23,237 nucleotides of DNA from Welwitschia mirabilis (lineage: Eukaryota; Gnetophyta; Gnetopsida; Welwitschiales): NCBI GenBank assembly GCA_051453625.1, contig JBOZIK010000001.1, forward strand, positions 21,678,526 through 21,701,762, written 5' to 3'. The translations under genes were made by a program, and so were the position numbers. The notes under the pieces are model-generated. The model searched no databases. It was not told the origin of the DNA and saw only the letters and a program-made list of their open reading frames with translations. This document shows positions 1 to 9,861 of the stretch, in pieces (position 1 is the stretch's first letter; every line of letters begins with the position of its first letter).

Positions 1-262
1 AGGTTTAGGTACAATTCTAAGGATTTTGAAGATTCAATAGAAAATTTTGGAAATGTGTAATTCTTACCTAAATTTGATGTATTAAAAGGCACATTCTAAT
101 GCATAGAATTTTGGAGAAGAATTATTAATAAAAATTATAGGTTTATCCTTAAGAAAATGATTAAAAAAAACCATTGTTCCCTCTGTCGTTCCCATAATAG
201 GTAAGACAATAACTGCTAAATTACTACTGAGTCATCATTCTGAATCATATTTTATAATGTGC

Positions 263-290
263 TATCATCCCCCTTATCATCTGGATGATA
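263..290. repeat. Short inverted repeat (hairpin motif)
   Basis: Perfect 8-base arms TATCATCC (263-270) and GGATGATA (283-290) enclose a 12-base loop. It is one of a group of similar motifs found in the LTRs and leaders of this family. Confidence 0.75.
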
Positions 291-412
291 GTCATGATGA
301 AACTGACATATAATCAACTCTAACAGTGATCCTTGACTATTTTGTCCATTTCTGAATTATAAATGAGTATGTCTTACCACGCATTCTGTTTGTCCTTTTC
401 TATGATATTTTC

Positions 413-424
413 CTATAAATAAGC
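413..424 (+). promoter_or_regulatory. LTR TATA box, copy D
   Basis: CTATAAATAAGC lies at the same place relative to the conserved downstream block as the TATA elements of copies A, C and E, so it probably marks the old U3/R promoter. Confidence 0.55.
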
Positions 425-1011
425 TCCCTTCTTTGACTCTCCTTCTTTTCTTCATTACACCAGAGATTCTCATAATAGGAGATTCAAGGGCAGGAGATCC
501 ATCTTGAGTATTGCAAAAAGATGTTCCTTTAGTAAAGGGTTGTGTATCCTTCATTAAAGCTTAGCTATTTTGTAACCCAAATTCTTATTATTCATTTTTA
601 ATATAAACTTTGTTTTATTTTTATGTTTGCATTGTAGATATTCTGATGATCCTTATAGTCTATGTTGCCCTTGATCTAGGGATAATTTCTTGGGTAATAT
701 AGATTATCAAGGGTAGCCTTTGTTAAGGTTGAAAATAAGTAGTGTAAGTTCCATTTTTGCATTACATATTAGATTAGGTTGCATATTGCGTTTGCATTAT
801 ACCTTTTATTTCTTGAATTATTCTTTATTTCTAGTTCCTATTATTCTTTTGCAAAGTAATCCAGGTCTCATCTTATAGTATTCAACGTAATATGACATTT
901 TGGATCTAATCCCATTCATACTAGTATGTTGTATTGTGTGAGATATCTATTTATTTTATGAATGGTAGGATCCTTTTGAACTTAAGCACTTGCACAAATA
1001 CACACTGCAAT

Positions 1012-1143
1012 AAGGTTATAAGTACTTATTAGTAATGTAGCTCTAACATTTTATTTTATGACATGTTCAACTTCATCAAGGCTATAACTACTCACTGGTA
1101 ATGTAGCACTGACTCCTTTATATAATAATATGCTTAATTCTGT
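1012..1143 (+). repeat. Two degenerate 66-base tandem units
   Basis: The segment starting AAGGTTATAAGTACTTATTA at 1012 recurs at 1078 as AAGGCTATAACTACTCACTG. Both contain GTAATGTAGC. The offset is a constant 66 bases over the first 30 positions. A related stretch is present in reverse complement near 18985-19030, outside the LTR of copy B. Confidence 0.6.
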
Positions 1144-2040
1144 TGGGAGAAGATGTTATAATACTAGATGTCTAATTTGATCTAAATGCTTAAAACAAGG
1201 AATAATGTGTGACTATGGAAACGTTTTTTTAAAAGGAATGAAAAATGTGGAATGTAGAGTTGCTTTTATGTTTACTTTCTTTAACTTATGTACTTGAAAG
1301 TTTTCTTAATTAATTTTTAATTTCTTATAAGTTTACTTGGAGGATATCTTATTTGTTTTGCAATGTAATACATTTTAAATTTAGAATAAAACTTGTAAAA
1401 TTTTCAATAAATGAGGTTATTAATTTAGATAATCTTTCTCTTTTACAAGTTGTGGATGGTGCATTTTCATTAGGTTTTATGCTTTGCTTTTTCTTAGCTT
1501 GCAGAATGGATTTTCCTAAATACTTACATCAATATCATTTGCTAGCCTTGTATGAAAAGCTATGTAAAATCTTTTTAAATACTTCACCTTATTTTCAAAA
1601 GCTTTATTAAATTTCCTACCTCTTTAACTTTGAGGATAAAGTTTAGTTTTAATTTAATGTTATGGCATCCATTTTTACAAAATTTGTTTTGATTTTGATA
1701 CCGTATTTGTTAAAAATTGATAAATTTTTTAAAAAAATGCTATATCATTTCTATACTTAACCATTTTACTTGGATAATTTTTCCATGTTCACCATTTGTT
1801 TATTAAATTTTTATTGAGAGACCAGTAAAAGTCTAGTTAGGACATGTATTTACATGTAAAATTAACATTACAAGTAAGTATATTTGATTAATTTGGCATA
1901 GGAAGAAGCATTAAATTTATTATTTTATTACAAATTAATTTATTTTACACTTTTTATTACATTTCATGAATGTATGACTTTTTTTCTAATATAAGTAGGT
2001 GTATTAGTACCTTCTATAGAACATTTCACAAAATGAAGAT
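1144..2040. other. No recognisable gene
   Basis: AT-rich sequence with only an 85-codon open frame (1353-1610, plus) that resembles no family I know and lacks any supporting context. I treat it as chance. Probably old transposon DNA beyond recognition. Confidence 0.5.
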
Positions 2041-2043
2041 ATT

Positions 2044-2708
2044 CTAATAACCAATGTCGATGCTGCTATCCAAGACTAGTGGCGCCACCGGCCTTTTAAG
2101 GAGGAATGAATTCGAATGCATGTTATTGCATCTATTTGGGAAGTTTATTAATTTAAACCTATGAGATAAGTCAGATGTTGATCTAGAATAAATCTTCAAA
2201 CTTAATAACACATGGTAGAAGTACAAAATGATACCTCATAGTGACATGTAGTAGCAACGAAGATGAATACATGGATGAGACATGACATGGGATTCATTAA
2301 CAACATCATCATCATTAAAGGGACGTGCCATTACCTCTCTTTCATAAGACAAAGGAATCCTCTATTAAGGCTATGTGCTAAATTTTGTAACTTCTTCCTT
2401 AAGTAATCATCCTAATATAATCCTACTTTTGTAATTGATCATCTAACACAACATGAAAAATCTCTTTAAGCCTTCATTCATCTATAAAAGGTATTTGAAT
2501 CCCCATTGTAATGGATATTTTACTTGAATAGTGTGGGTAAATAATTAGAGTGCTAGGACATCATGATGTTCTAATCATATTTTTTAGGGGTGGTTTATTT
2601 CAAGACCTATTAAGGAGTCTACATACTTCATCTATTCTTTAATGTAATGTATATTTTTCAGATTTTAATATAATAATTGGTTTTTCATTCTTTCATTATT
2701 AATCCACA
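2044..2708 (+). mobile_element. LTR of a second, unrelated retrotransposon
   Basis: The segment has the layout of an LTR. A TATA element (CTATAAAAGG, 2482-2491) is followed by GAATCCCCATTGTAATGG, then a U5-like stretch, and it ends in CCACA at 2708, eight bases before a Met-type PBS-like site. It shares nothing obvious with the tRNA-Asp family elsewhere in the window. The left boundary is not visible; 2044 is chosen because a distinctive CpG-containing segment starts there. Copia and chromovirus gypsy elements both use a Met-type PBS, so the superfamily is open. Confidence 0.45.
2482..2491 (+). promoter_or_regulatory. TATA box of the second LTR family
   Basis: CTATAAAAGG is followed after a few bases by CCCCATTGTAATGG, a common arrangement at plant LTR transcription starts. 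Confidence 0.45.
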
Positions 2709-2806
2709 ATTCATTTGGTATTAGTAATTTTTAGGTAAGTCTATTTCTTAATTCATTTTCCATTCTTTCATTGTTAATGCCCATTACATTGGTATTAGTA
2801 TTATCA
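2686..2806 (+). repeat. Tandem duplication of LTR end with Met-type PBS-like site
   Basis: CATTCTTTCATTATTAATCC at 2686 recurs at 2761 as CATTCTTTCATTGTTAATGC. Each copy runs into TTGGTATTAGTA (PBS-like starts at 2716 and 2790). TGGTATTAG resembles TGGTATCAGAGC, the usual PBS for initiator tRNA-Met. The first copy is followed by TTTTTAGGTAAG. The offset is 74-75 bases with one indel. Confidence 0.55.
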
Positions 2807-3293
2807 AGTTCTTCCATCTCTAAGTGATTTTTTGAGGTTACTTTTGTAATATTATAGTTACTATCCTCTGATGTATCTTTTTCACATTCATTCATAATTT
2901 CTATGCTTATGAAGGGTAATGAAAGATTAGGGGAATTGAATAGCTTACTAAACCTTATGTGGTAAATGCGCTTATACCTCCACACTGAGCCTTAATGACT
3001 TCATGATTTTATTTATATTTTAGAAATATAAGAATCATTGAATTAAAGGTGAAGAATTAGATAAACTAGTTAGACCTTTAGGGCATTTTCATTCCCTTAC
3101 ATTGCTGAGAAAAGATTAACAAATTATTAGTCTTTTGGTTTTTTTTTTCATTGCAAGTTAAATTAATTTTGTTTCTTTTGCAAAGCTACCACATATATAT
3201 CCTTGTAGAAGAATGATACTAAGTTTTAATTTAGTTAAACCTAGTTTATGTACTAAAATAAAAAAGGAACCTAAATATTATTATTTGAATTTA

Positions 3294-3600
3294 ACCTGAA
3301 ATAAGTTTACCTAGTTTCCATACATCACTCATTATGTTTACCAACTTGTTATTGAAATTGGTGAAGGTATTACCATTTTTTTCTCCACATTTTCTTAAAT
3401 TACATCATGAGAATTTGTTTCTTTATATTATTAATTTAATTTATTCTTTCATATTTTACTTGTAAGTAATCCCAAATCATTTTAGTAGTAGTGAAATTTC
3501 TTACCTTATTATAGTCTTTTAAATTTATTCTACAACAAATTGCATTTGTAATCTTCTTATTATACACAACATTATCTTCTTAAGAAAGATAAACAAAACA
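3294..3600 (-). pseudogene. Copia-type gag remnant (UBN2-like)
   Basis: Read on the minus strand, this encodes a recognisable piece of the plant copia gag domain (UBN2/DUF4219 type), which in a live element forms the RNA-packaging particle. One frame gives NAICCRINLKDYNKV, then TTTKMIWDYLQVKYE, matching the family pattern of a small-residue helix, an F/Y-N-K/R-V motif and the T-A-K-x-I-W-D-x-L-x-x-x-Y-E motif. A stop where the family often has Gln follows (Y-E-R-I-N-stop). After a further stop and a +1 shift, FTNFNNKLVNIM and WKLGKLI fit the later helix. No zinc knuckle or copia pol was found beside it. Its strand is opposite to the LTR at 2044-2708, so the two need not belong together. Recognition is by motif pattern only. 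Confidence 0.55.
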
Positions 3601-6010
3601 ACATAGTTTGAGAACAATTATTAAAATATAACTCTTTATTCAAGACTCATATGACTATATTATAAGTCAAGAAAATAAGTGATAAATAAAGTAGTATTTA
3701 TGTTACTTAAACTTCTAAGATGACAACTCTTACAAGCATGCATATTCAAAGTAAGATAAAAGAAAAAGTAAAATAGGTATTTCTCCTAATAAAATATTAT
3801 TTCTAGGTAATGTAACTTAAGGATACTGATAAAAACTTATCGTATATGTTCAAACTCCCTATAAAATTTATGTAATAATTTTTTATGTTTTAAAACATTA
3901 ATTATAATATTTTTAAGCTCTAACAAGATTTCATAATAAAAAATTAAATAATTAATTAATTATGAGACAAAAAATAAATTACAGTAGTTTTTCATAAATT
4001 ACATTTACAATAGGATCCATAGAAACTAGCTTAAGCTATGTTAAAATTCTAAAAATATTATTCTAAGCTAATGATTTAAGGTTAAAAATTATTAAGTTTT
4101 CTAAAATGACAGTCCTACTATGCTATACTAAAATGATCATAAATTTCAAAATACGTTGACTTTGTAACTAATTCATGATGTTTTGGAAAGCTTATTTAAT
4201 TCCATACCACTAAAGGTTGCTGAAGTTTTCATGTATCTTAACTATTAGTTATAGAAATATGAATTAATTGCTTATTATTTTATGCATTTATTTTCTAATG
4301 TATTTTAACAAATAAAATTTTAGAAATTACTATATATCAGAAAAATTACTATTTTTAAGTTTCACAATTACAACACAATCCTATATGTATAAATAAAAAC
4401 ATTTATTAATTTATACTTACTAATTAATAAGATATAATGTTTTTAAGCTATGTCTCTATTCTAAAAATTTAACTTTTGCTTTGAAAACATATAGTATAGG
4501 TATAAGAACTAATTATATAATAACTTAAATAAGTAAAATAATGAATAAACTAGACAAACTAATTATTTACAATATAGCTTTACAAAATAATACTAATGCA
4601 AATCAATTTATAAAGGAAAATAAAATCAATTCATAAAAGCATTTACAATGAGCCTTAGGATTATCATGAAGGAGTACTATTCTAAAAGATAATTTTGGGG
4701 ATTAGACTCTAATAAGATGAACCTAATGCATAATGGATGAAATTATAATATTATAAAATAAACATGGCTATTAAACGTTTTCTTATTTTCGTTTTCTTGT
4801 CTTTTTTTTTCTAAATAGTAAATTGCCTAGTCACTTAACTATACGCATCCATTAGAAACCTTAATTACTAAGCATAAAAAATCCCTCATATCTCTCCACA
4901 TCTTGGTGAGAGCCAATCGGAGGGAATAATATTTTATAACTTAATTTCATTAAAAAATATAAATAATTCTCTAATACAATATCACATCATTCCACTAGAA
5001 TCTTAAAAAGAAATCATATGGACAATATGAGTAAAGAGCTTACTTGAAAAAAATTAGTAAGTCCTTTATGGTTAAAGATTAATGAATATTCAAGCTCAAG
5101 AATATTTATCTCCAAGGTTTCGATCTCTAAGATCCACAAAAAAAGAGAATGAAAAGGGAAAAAAGAGGAAACAAGAAATTCACTTGCAAGGGAGATAAAA
5201 AGTTTCTCCTCTTTTTTATAAGAGAGGAAAGGTTCTCTATATATAAATAGACAAAAGGCACATAACTCAAGATCACATGATTTATAACTAATAAATGGGA
5301 TGCATAATAAGTAACATTGTAATACAAAAATAGACATCATATTTATGACTCATACACCTAAGTAGGTTGAGTAATTTTCTTTCTTTAATTAGAAAGGTTA
5401 ATTATATGTATCACTTTCTTGTGCTATCTCCTTCTTAATTCTTCATAGACTCATAAGTAGGTTTAATTTATTATAAGACATTTATTAAAAGAATGAATGC
5501 ACCAATTTCAAAATTTTCATATGGCATAATGAGATAAACTCTTTAATTCCAATGAATAAAACAACAAATATGATATAAATCCAGTGTCCTGCCATATCTT
5601 AAGAAGCTAAAAATTATGGTAGATTAAATCTACTCATTTATCATTTTTAGTTCTAGGTAAGAGTGCATGTACGTATTTACATACTCATTTATTTCATTAT
5701 ACATAGAATCTATCAATCACATAACACAAAGAAGAAAATGTCTATTTATAATATAGTACACCTCTCACATTACCAAGAATTTTAATCCCTTATTTAATTT
5801 TAAATGTTTTAATTATTTTTCCATAACAACCTTCTACCATAGTTATTATCATTTTCATGGTGGATTATGAAAATTAAAACCTAATGTTATTTTAAAACGC
5901 CATCTTATTTTGATAAGGCCTTTAAAGAAGAGTAATTTATGATCTGATTAAAAGCTTAATATGATTAATATCCTAGTAATTAAGGATTACAAAATATGAG
6001 ATATGATAAG
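3601..6010. other. No recognisable gene; some LTR-like composition
   Basis: About 2.4 kb of AT-rich sequence without a supportable coding region. A TATA-like CTATATATAAATAGA lies near 5237, next to a hairpin-like purine-rich stretch (CCTCTTTTTTATAAGAGAGG, about 5208-5227), so a degraded LTR is possible around 4900-5350. A 108-codon open frame on the minus strand (5014-5340) is low complexity and resembles nothing I know. The 3' half of copy A would be expected below 6000, but I could not recognise pol or a 3' LTR there. Confidence 0.4.
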
Positions 6011-6019
6011 TTTTCAAGC

Positions 6020-6824
6020 ATTATCCAAGGTTAAGTAAAGTTAATTTCCATTACATAAAGAATCTACTAGTTTCTTAGTTTAGCTATTCAATCCACTATA
6101 TAAGTAATTAACAAGTTATTCCTTTGAAAACTCATTCACTAGATTAGATAAAATGGAAATCAAGGATTTTTCATAGGTTATAGCATAATTCTCATAAGGT
6201 TATTATGCAAAGTTAATAACTTTTCTTCTTCTTTTTCTTATAGTTGTTTCATTTGTGAACCGTTTAATAAAGGCATCCTGAACTTGGTTCCATATCTTGA
6301 TTTGTTTTATATGGGATAGTTTTCAACTAATTGTTAGCCTTTCCTCTAAGCATAAAGGAGAATATGATCATTTAATCCTATGAATTACTTTCTTTTTCCT
6401 ATTTCTTAAGGGAAGAATGAATTGTTATATTTTTGGTTAGGTCTTAAAAAGTGTCATCTCCATATTCTCTTAAAAAGATAAAATAGGCATGTAGATTTTT
6501 AAGTTTAACATCATCTCCATTGCATAGATCAAAATAATTTTGAGCATATATTTTTCTATGGCTTATCATATCCTTAAGAGTTAACAAAACAAAAGTATGA
6601 GCTAACGTGTTTAGAGATTTTAAAGTAAAAGAACTAGAAGTAGAAGGATTATTAGAATAGGAAGAGGTTCGAGATGTAGGTTCTCTAAAAGGGGTTAAAG
6701 GTGAAAAAGAATTATGAAACAAATTACTTTTAAAAATATTAAAATAAAAAGTAGAATAATCATATTCTTCTATTTTAGATTTAAATAAAACTTTCTCACT
6801 TCTAGTCCTTAAACTAAAGTCCAC
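6020..6824 (-). pseudogene. gag: Ty3/gypsy (Athila/Tat-type) gag remnant, copy A
   Basis: This is a broken capsid gene, the structural protein of the retrotransposon particle. The N-terminal part is still open for 126 codons (6444-6824) and contains FDLCNGDDVKLKNLHAY, which lines up with FDLSPSND...NLSAYLTF in copy C. Below 6444 the frame is lost, but LKTIPYK, then WNQVQDAFIKRF, then TIRKRRRKVINFA and PYENYAITYE match the copy C gag in order. YSGLN and TKKLVDSL follow at about 6040-6110. Stops and at least two frameshifts separate the pieces. The gene lies downstream of PBS 7203-7220 on the same strand. Similarity between copies A, B and C is the main support. Confidence 0.75.
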
Positions 6825-7104
6825 TAGCCTTTCTTAAATTATCTTGCTAATGAATTTCTTCTTACAATCTTGTTTTACTTCTTTATCATTTCTTTATATG
6901 ATCATAAGATGTTAAATAAAATTCTTTACACCCAAGTAATAACATCTTTTCAAATCACATGAAATATAAGGAGGAGGCTATAACAACAATAAATGTGACA
7001 CTCACTCAGATTACATGAAGCATAAATTACAAGCTAAGTTTTTGTAAGAGTGGTAATCTTCAAGTTTTATTTAAAAAATAAAAATTGACATGAAAATGAA
7101 AATA

Positions 7105-7122
7105 ATATATATATACACACAC
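7105..7122. repeat. (AT)5(AC)4 compound microsatellite
   Basis: Five AT units followed by four AC units, in the leader of copy A. Confidence 0.8.
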
Positions 7123-7202
7123 ATACTATACAAGTAATTATCCTTTAAATCAAATTACATACTTGAGTAATAAGAATTAATCTTTTAACTTACTTAAACT
7201 CA

Positions 7203-7220
7203 TCCCTGGCAATGATACCA
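7203..7220 (-). promoter_or_regulatory. Primer-binding site for tRNA-Asp, copy A
   Basis: The minus strand reads TGGTATCATTGCCAGGGA. The complement of the 3' end of plant tRNA-Asp is TGGCGCCGTTGCCGGGGA. The five differences are all C-to-T or G-to-A. Three bases separate it from the LTR end, as in copies B and C. Confidence 0.8.
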
Positions 7221-7843
7221 ATTTGATATTGAATGAATCTATGCTTTTCCAATTAATTAATCATCTTTAATAATAACATAAAATCATAAGTATATAATTC
7301 ACATAGATATACTTTAGTATAGGGAGTGAATTCAATGTTGTACTCTAGATAGGAATTCAAAGTGTATCTGAGAAATTGTTTCATTCAAAAAGGGATTGTC
7401 ATGCTTTTTTATTTAATTTTAGAATGATAACAAAATTAGAATGATAATTAAAATGTAATTAATTGTGAATTGTAAATGAAATTACAATATAAGAATGAAA
7501 TTCAATCCTAAATGCAATCAATTAACCAAGTTTACCAACTTATTTTCACCTAAGCTAGTTCTTATATACTATATTAAAATCAAAACTAACTATAATTGTA
7601 ATTAACTTGATTTAGACATAGAATATAAAGAGGAGAAGAAATAAAATTGCATAAAAAAATTCATATTTACTAATAAAATATCTTAGATCCATTTAAAAGC
7701 AGTCACTCATTAATGAAGGGGTCTCAACCCAACATGAAGGAAATTGCCTCTCCTAAGATAGATGGATCTGTTACCTAAGGTGCTTCAATGTCATAAGAAC
7801 TTTGATTCTAAAGGAGAAATGAAGAAATTAAAGGCCTAAGGGG

Positions 7844-7853
7844 GTATTTATAG
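7844..7853 (-). promoter_or_regulatory. LTR TATA box, copy A
   Basis: The minus strand reads CTATAAATAC, followed by CCCC. The conserved GTTCTTATGACAT block starts about 52 bases downstream, as in the other LTRs. Confidence 0.6.
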
Positions 7854-7941
7854 GTATTGAAATGGGAATCTAGGAATGGATCATACATATTCATAATATT
7901 CCTCATCTTTTCCCTCAAAATGTTTCATCATTATTTTTCTA

Positions 7942-8022
7942 AAGATGCTTTATTGTCTTTTATCTTAAGATGCTTTGTCAGCTTCTCCTCATGATTCTTC
8001 ATCTTCTTTTTCCCTAAGATGC
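7942..8022. repeat. Three AAGATGC-centred short repeats in the U3 of copy A
   Basis: AAGATGC occurs at 7942, 7967 and 8016. Each follows a T/C-rich stretch, and TTGTC or TTTGTCA follows shortly. Spacings of 25 and 49 bases suggest a decayed array of about 24.5-base units. Confidence 0.5.
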
Positions 8023-8643
8023 ATTACTATGATTTGTCATTTTTCCCTCATGTAAATTATCATATGGCTACCATTAAAACTATTCATAACTATCCACTAA
8101 TGCTTCACTATGTTAGAATTTTCTCTAATGTTTATGCAAGCTAGCCATGTACATGAGTTTCTCTAAAAGCTTCAAAAATCATTGAATCTGGTCATAAATT
8201 ATAGCTAATCCTTATCTTGAATATTAACATTCCAAATTGATTAATTTGAGTAACAAATCTATTAGGAATAATTAAAGATATACTTTAAAACATCATTAAG
8301 TATGATCAATTTGTTCACACAACATAGCTAAGCATTGATGATTTATTAGTCCTTGACAAAAATGTGAGAAAGAATAGAACTAGGTGTTGTAAGTCAAATT
8401 AGTAATATTTAACATTATGTTTAGAGTTTGTTTTAGATTTTTTTAAGCATGGTTTTAATTAATTAAGAGAAAAAGTGGAGTAGTCATCATAATGAACAAA
8501 GAAGAATAGTTTATCAACATTTTCAACCATTTAAAAATGATTTTTGAGACATATTACAAACTCTCTAATCTTTGTAGAGCATTAAGAATCTAGTTTAGAA
8601 TTATGGTTGATGATAAAAAAGGCTATAAGATAAAGAAAAGAGT

Positions 8644-8684
8644 GTCATCCACCTTGTTGTCTAGATAACACTTAAGAGGATGAC
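8644..8684. repeat. Nested inverted repeat in the LTR of copy E
   Basis: Perfect 7-base arms GTCATCC (8644-8650) and GGATGAC (8678-8684) enclose TTGTCTAGATAA, itself nearly palindromic. Confidence 0.7.
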
Positions 8685-9358
8685 TAATAGGACCAATAAG
8701 CAAAGAAATTAGATTTCTGCTAATACTCATCCAATCTATCATCTAAAAAACACTCTAGAGAATGACAACCATTAGACTATTCAAACCACATTTTGAAGAT
8801 GAATCTAGAAACTAACAAAGTACACCATCAGTTTCAACTACTTTGGAATATACAAGGATGTGTCAATTAACTCAGAAGTTATGATCAAGTTCAGAAGAAC
8901 ATTGATCTTAATTAATATATTTTCAAAAGGTGAAGAAAGATTAATTCGAATAGGAAAAAGCTTCATATGCCAAGAGGAAATCCAATTATAACATAAAAAA
9001 GTAGAGAAGACTAAATATCACTTATTGTTCACTTGGTTATCTAGACAACACCTAGGATAACTAGTAGGAATGGAAATAAAATTCATAAATAGTTCACTAA
9101 TGGTCAATCACATAGTTATTTGTATGATACTCAGGATAATACCAAATGCATGCATCCAACCATCACTAATAAGGCATGTGAAGAATAAGAATCCATTAGA
9201 ATAAAATATCAATCATCTTTCACCATATTATCCAGATGACACCCAAGTGGACAACAACCATAATGAATAAGAAATGAACTCCATTAGTTATGAAATAATT
9301 GATATGATTACCTATGACCTGTTACAACTCTTTGATGACCCTTAGCATCATACTAAAT

Positions 9359-9370
9359 CCATAAATATCC
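9359..9370 (+). promoter_or_regulatory. LTR TATA-like element, copy E
   Basis: CCATAAATATCC sits 56 bases upstream of the conserved CTTGTGATA block. The first T of the usual CTATAAAT has changed. Confidence 0.5.
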
Positions 9371-9861
9371 TCCTTAAGATCTCTTATTTCTCATCTTCAT
9401 TTGCATCGAAATTACTTGTGATATTAGAGCATTTTGAGCAAGGGATTTATCCTAGTTACAAAGAAGGATGTTTCTTGATGTAGGGTTGTGTCTCCTTTAT
9501 TCAAAAGTTATCACTTTATAAGAGCATGTGAACATTTTGATTAATGAAATATTGGTTGAAGTGTTCTTGTAAAATTACTTTCTTATTTTTCTTATAGTTT
9601 ATGTTAATTACAATCAGGTGATAGTCCTTTATGATTGATATAAGTTATGAGGGCCAACTTGGATGATAAAATTTTATGCACTTCATTAGGATATATATTT
9701 AGCTTGCATCCATCTTTCCATCTTACATTCATTCATTGCATCATTGCATTTTCATTAATTTATAATTTTGAAGTTAGGATAGAAAATCATTTTAATTTCT
9801 CTCTTTTTGATTAAAACAATCTTATAGCTTCTTGTTTAAAATTCCTCTTTAGAGTACAACA

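Larger units (their letters stand above)
1..1012 (+). mobile_element. LTR of the Ty3/gypsy family, copy D, cut by window edge
   Basis: This is the right-hand part of a long terminal repeat; its left end lies outside the window. It aligns by eye with the LTR of copy C in the same order. A TATA element at 413 is followed about 52 bases later by a block at 464-503 (GGAGATTCAAGGGCAGGAG...), then GGTTGTGTATCCTTCATTAA at 537, then a segment around 645-730 matching 21130-21170. It ends near TGCAATA at 1006-1012, where copy C has TGCAACA. No PBS follows 1012, so it may be a solo or 3' LTR. The end coordinate is good to perhaps 10 bases. Confidence 0.6.
7224..8321 (-). mobile_element. 5' LTR of Ty3/gypsy copy A
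   Basis: On the plus strand the LTR starts with TG at 7224, three bases after the PBS. Its TATA box (7844-7853), the conserved post-TATA block (about 7779-7801) and a GTTGGGTTGAGACCCC stretch at 7718-7733 occur in the same order and spacing as in copies C, D and E. The outer end is less clear. TGTGTGAACAAATTG, read on the minus strand from 8321, matches TGTGATTCCAAATTG of copy B, but weak similarity (TCAAGGACTAA) continues to about 8360. Confidence 0.7.
8388..9861 (+). mobile_element. LTR of Ty3/gypsy copy E, plus strand
   Basis: It starts near TGTAAGTCAAATTAG (8388), which resembles the left end of the copy B and C LTRs. The U3 holds several inverted-repeat motifs (8644-8684, 9036-9061). 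TATA-like CCATAAATATCC at 9359-9370 is followed 56 bases later by CTTGTGATATTAGAG (9415), then by GGTTGTGTCTCCTTTATT (9484). The end is placed at ACAACA, 9856-9861, by comparison with copy C. TTTGGGCTAACTAAA after it could be a badly decayed PBS, but this is weak. No gag was recognised downstream. Confidence 0.6.

Noticed and set aside
357-554. 65-codon open frame, minus strand
   Set aside because: It is antisense to the LTR of copy D, across its TATA box and conserved block.
1353-1610. 85-codon open frame, plus strand
   Set aside because: No motif, no partner, AT-biased composition with many Phe, Leu, Ile and Lys codons; expected by chance in such DNA.
2080-2130. Vector or adaptor contamination, because several restriction-site-like words occur together
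   Set aside because: The flanks run smoothly into plant-like AT-rich LTR sequence, and I recognise no known vector order.
2731-2985. 84-codon open frame, minus strand, with an acidic stretch
   Set aside because: Considered as the tail of the copia gag on the same strand, but the acidic run alone is not diagnostic and no zinc knuckle is present.
5014-5340. 108-codon open frame, minus strand, rich in Leu, Phe and Ser
   Set aside because: It looks like a translated pyrimidine-rich stretch beside a TATA-like element. No domain is visible, and an overlapping second frame is just as open.
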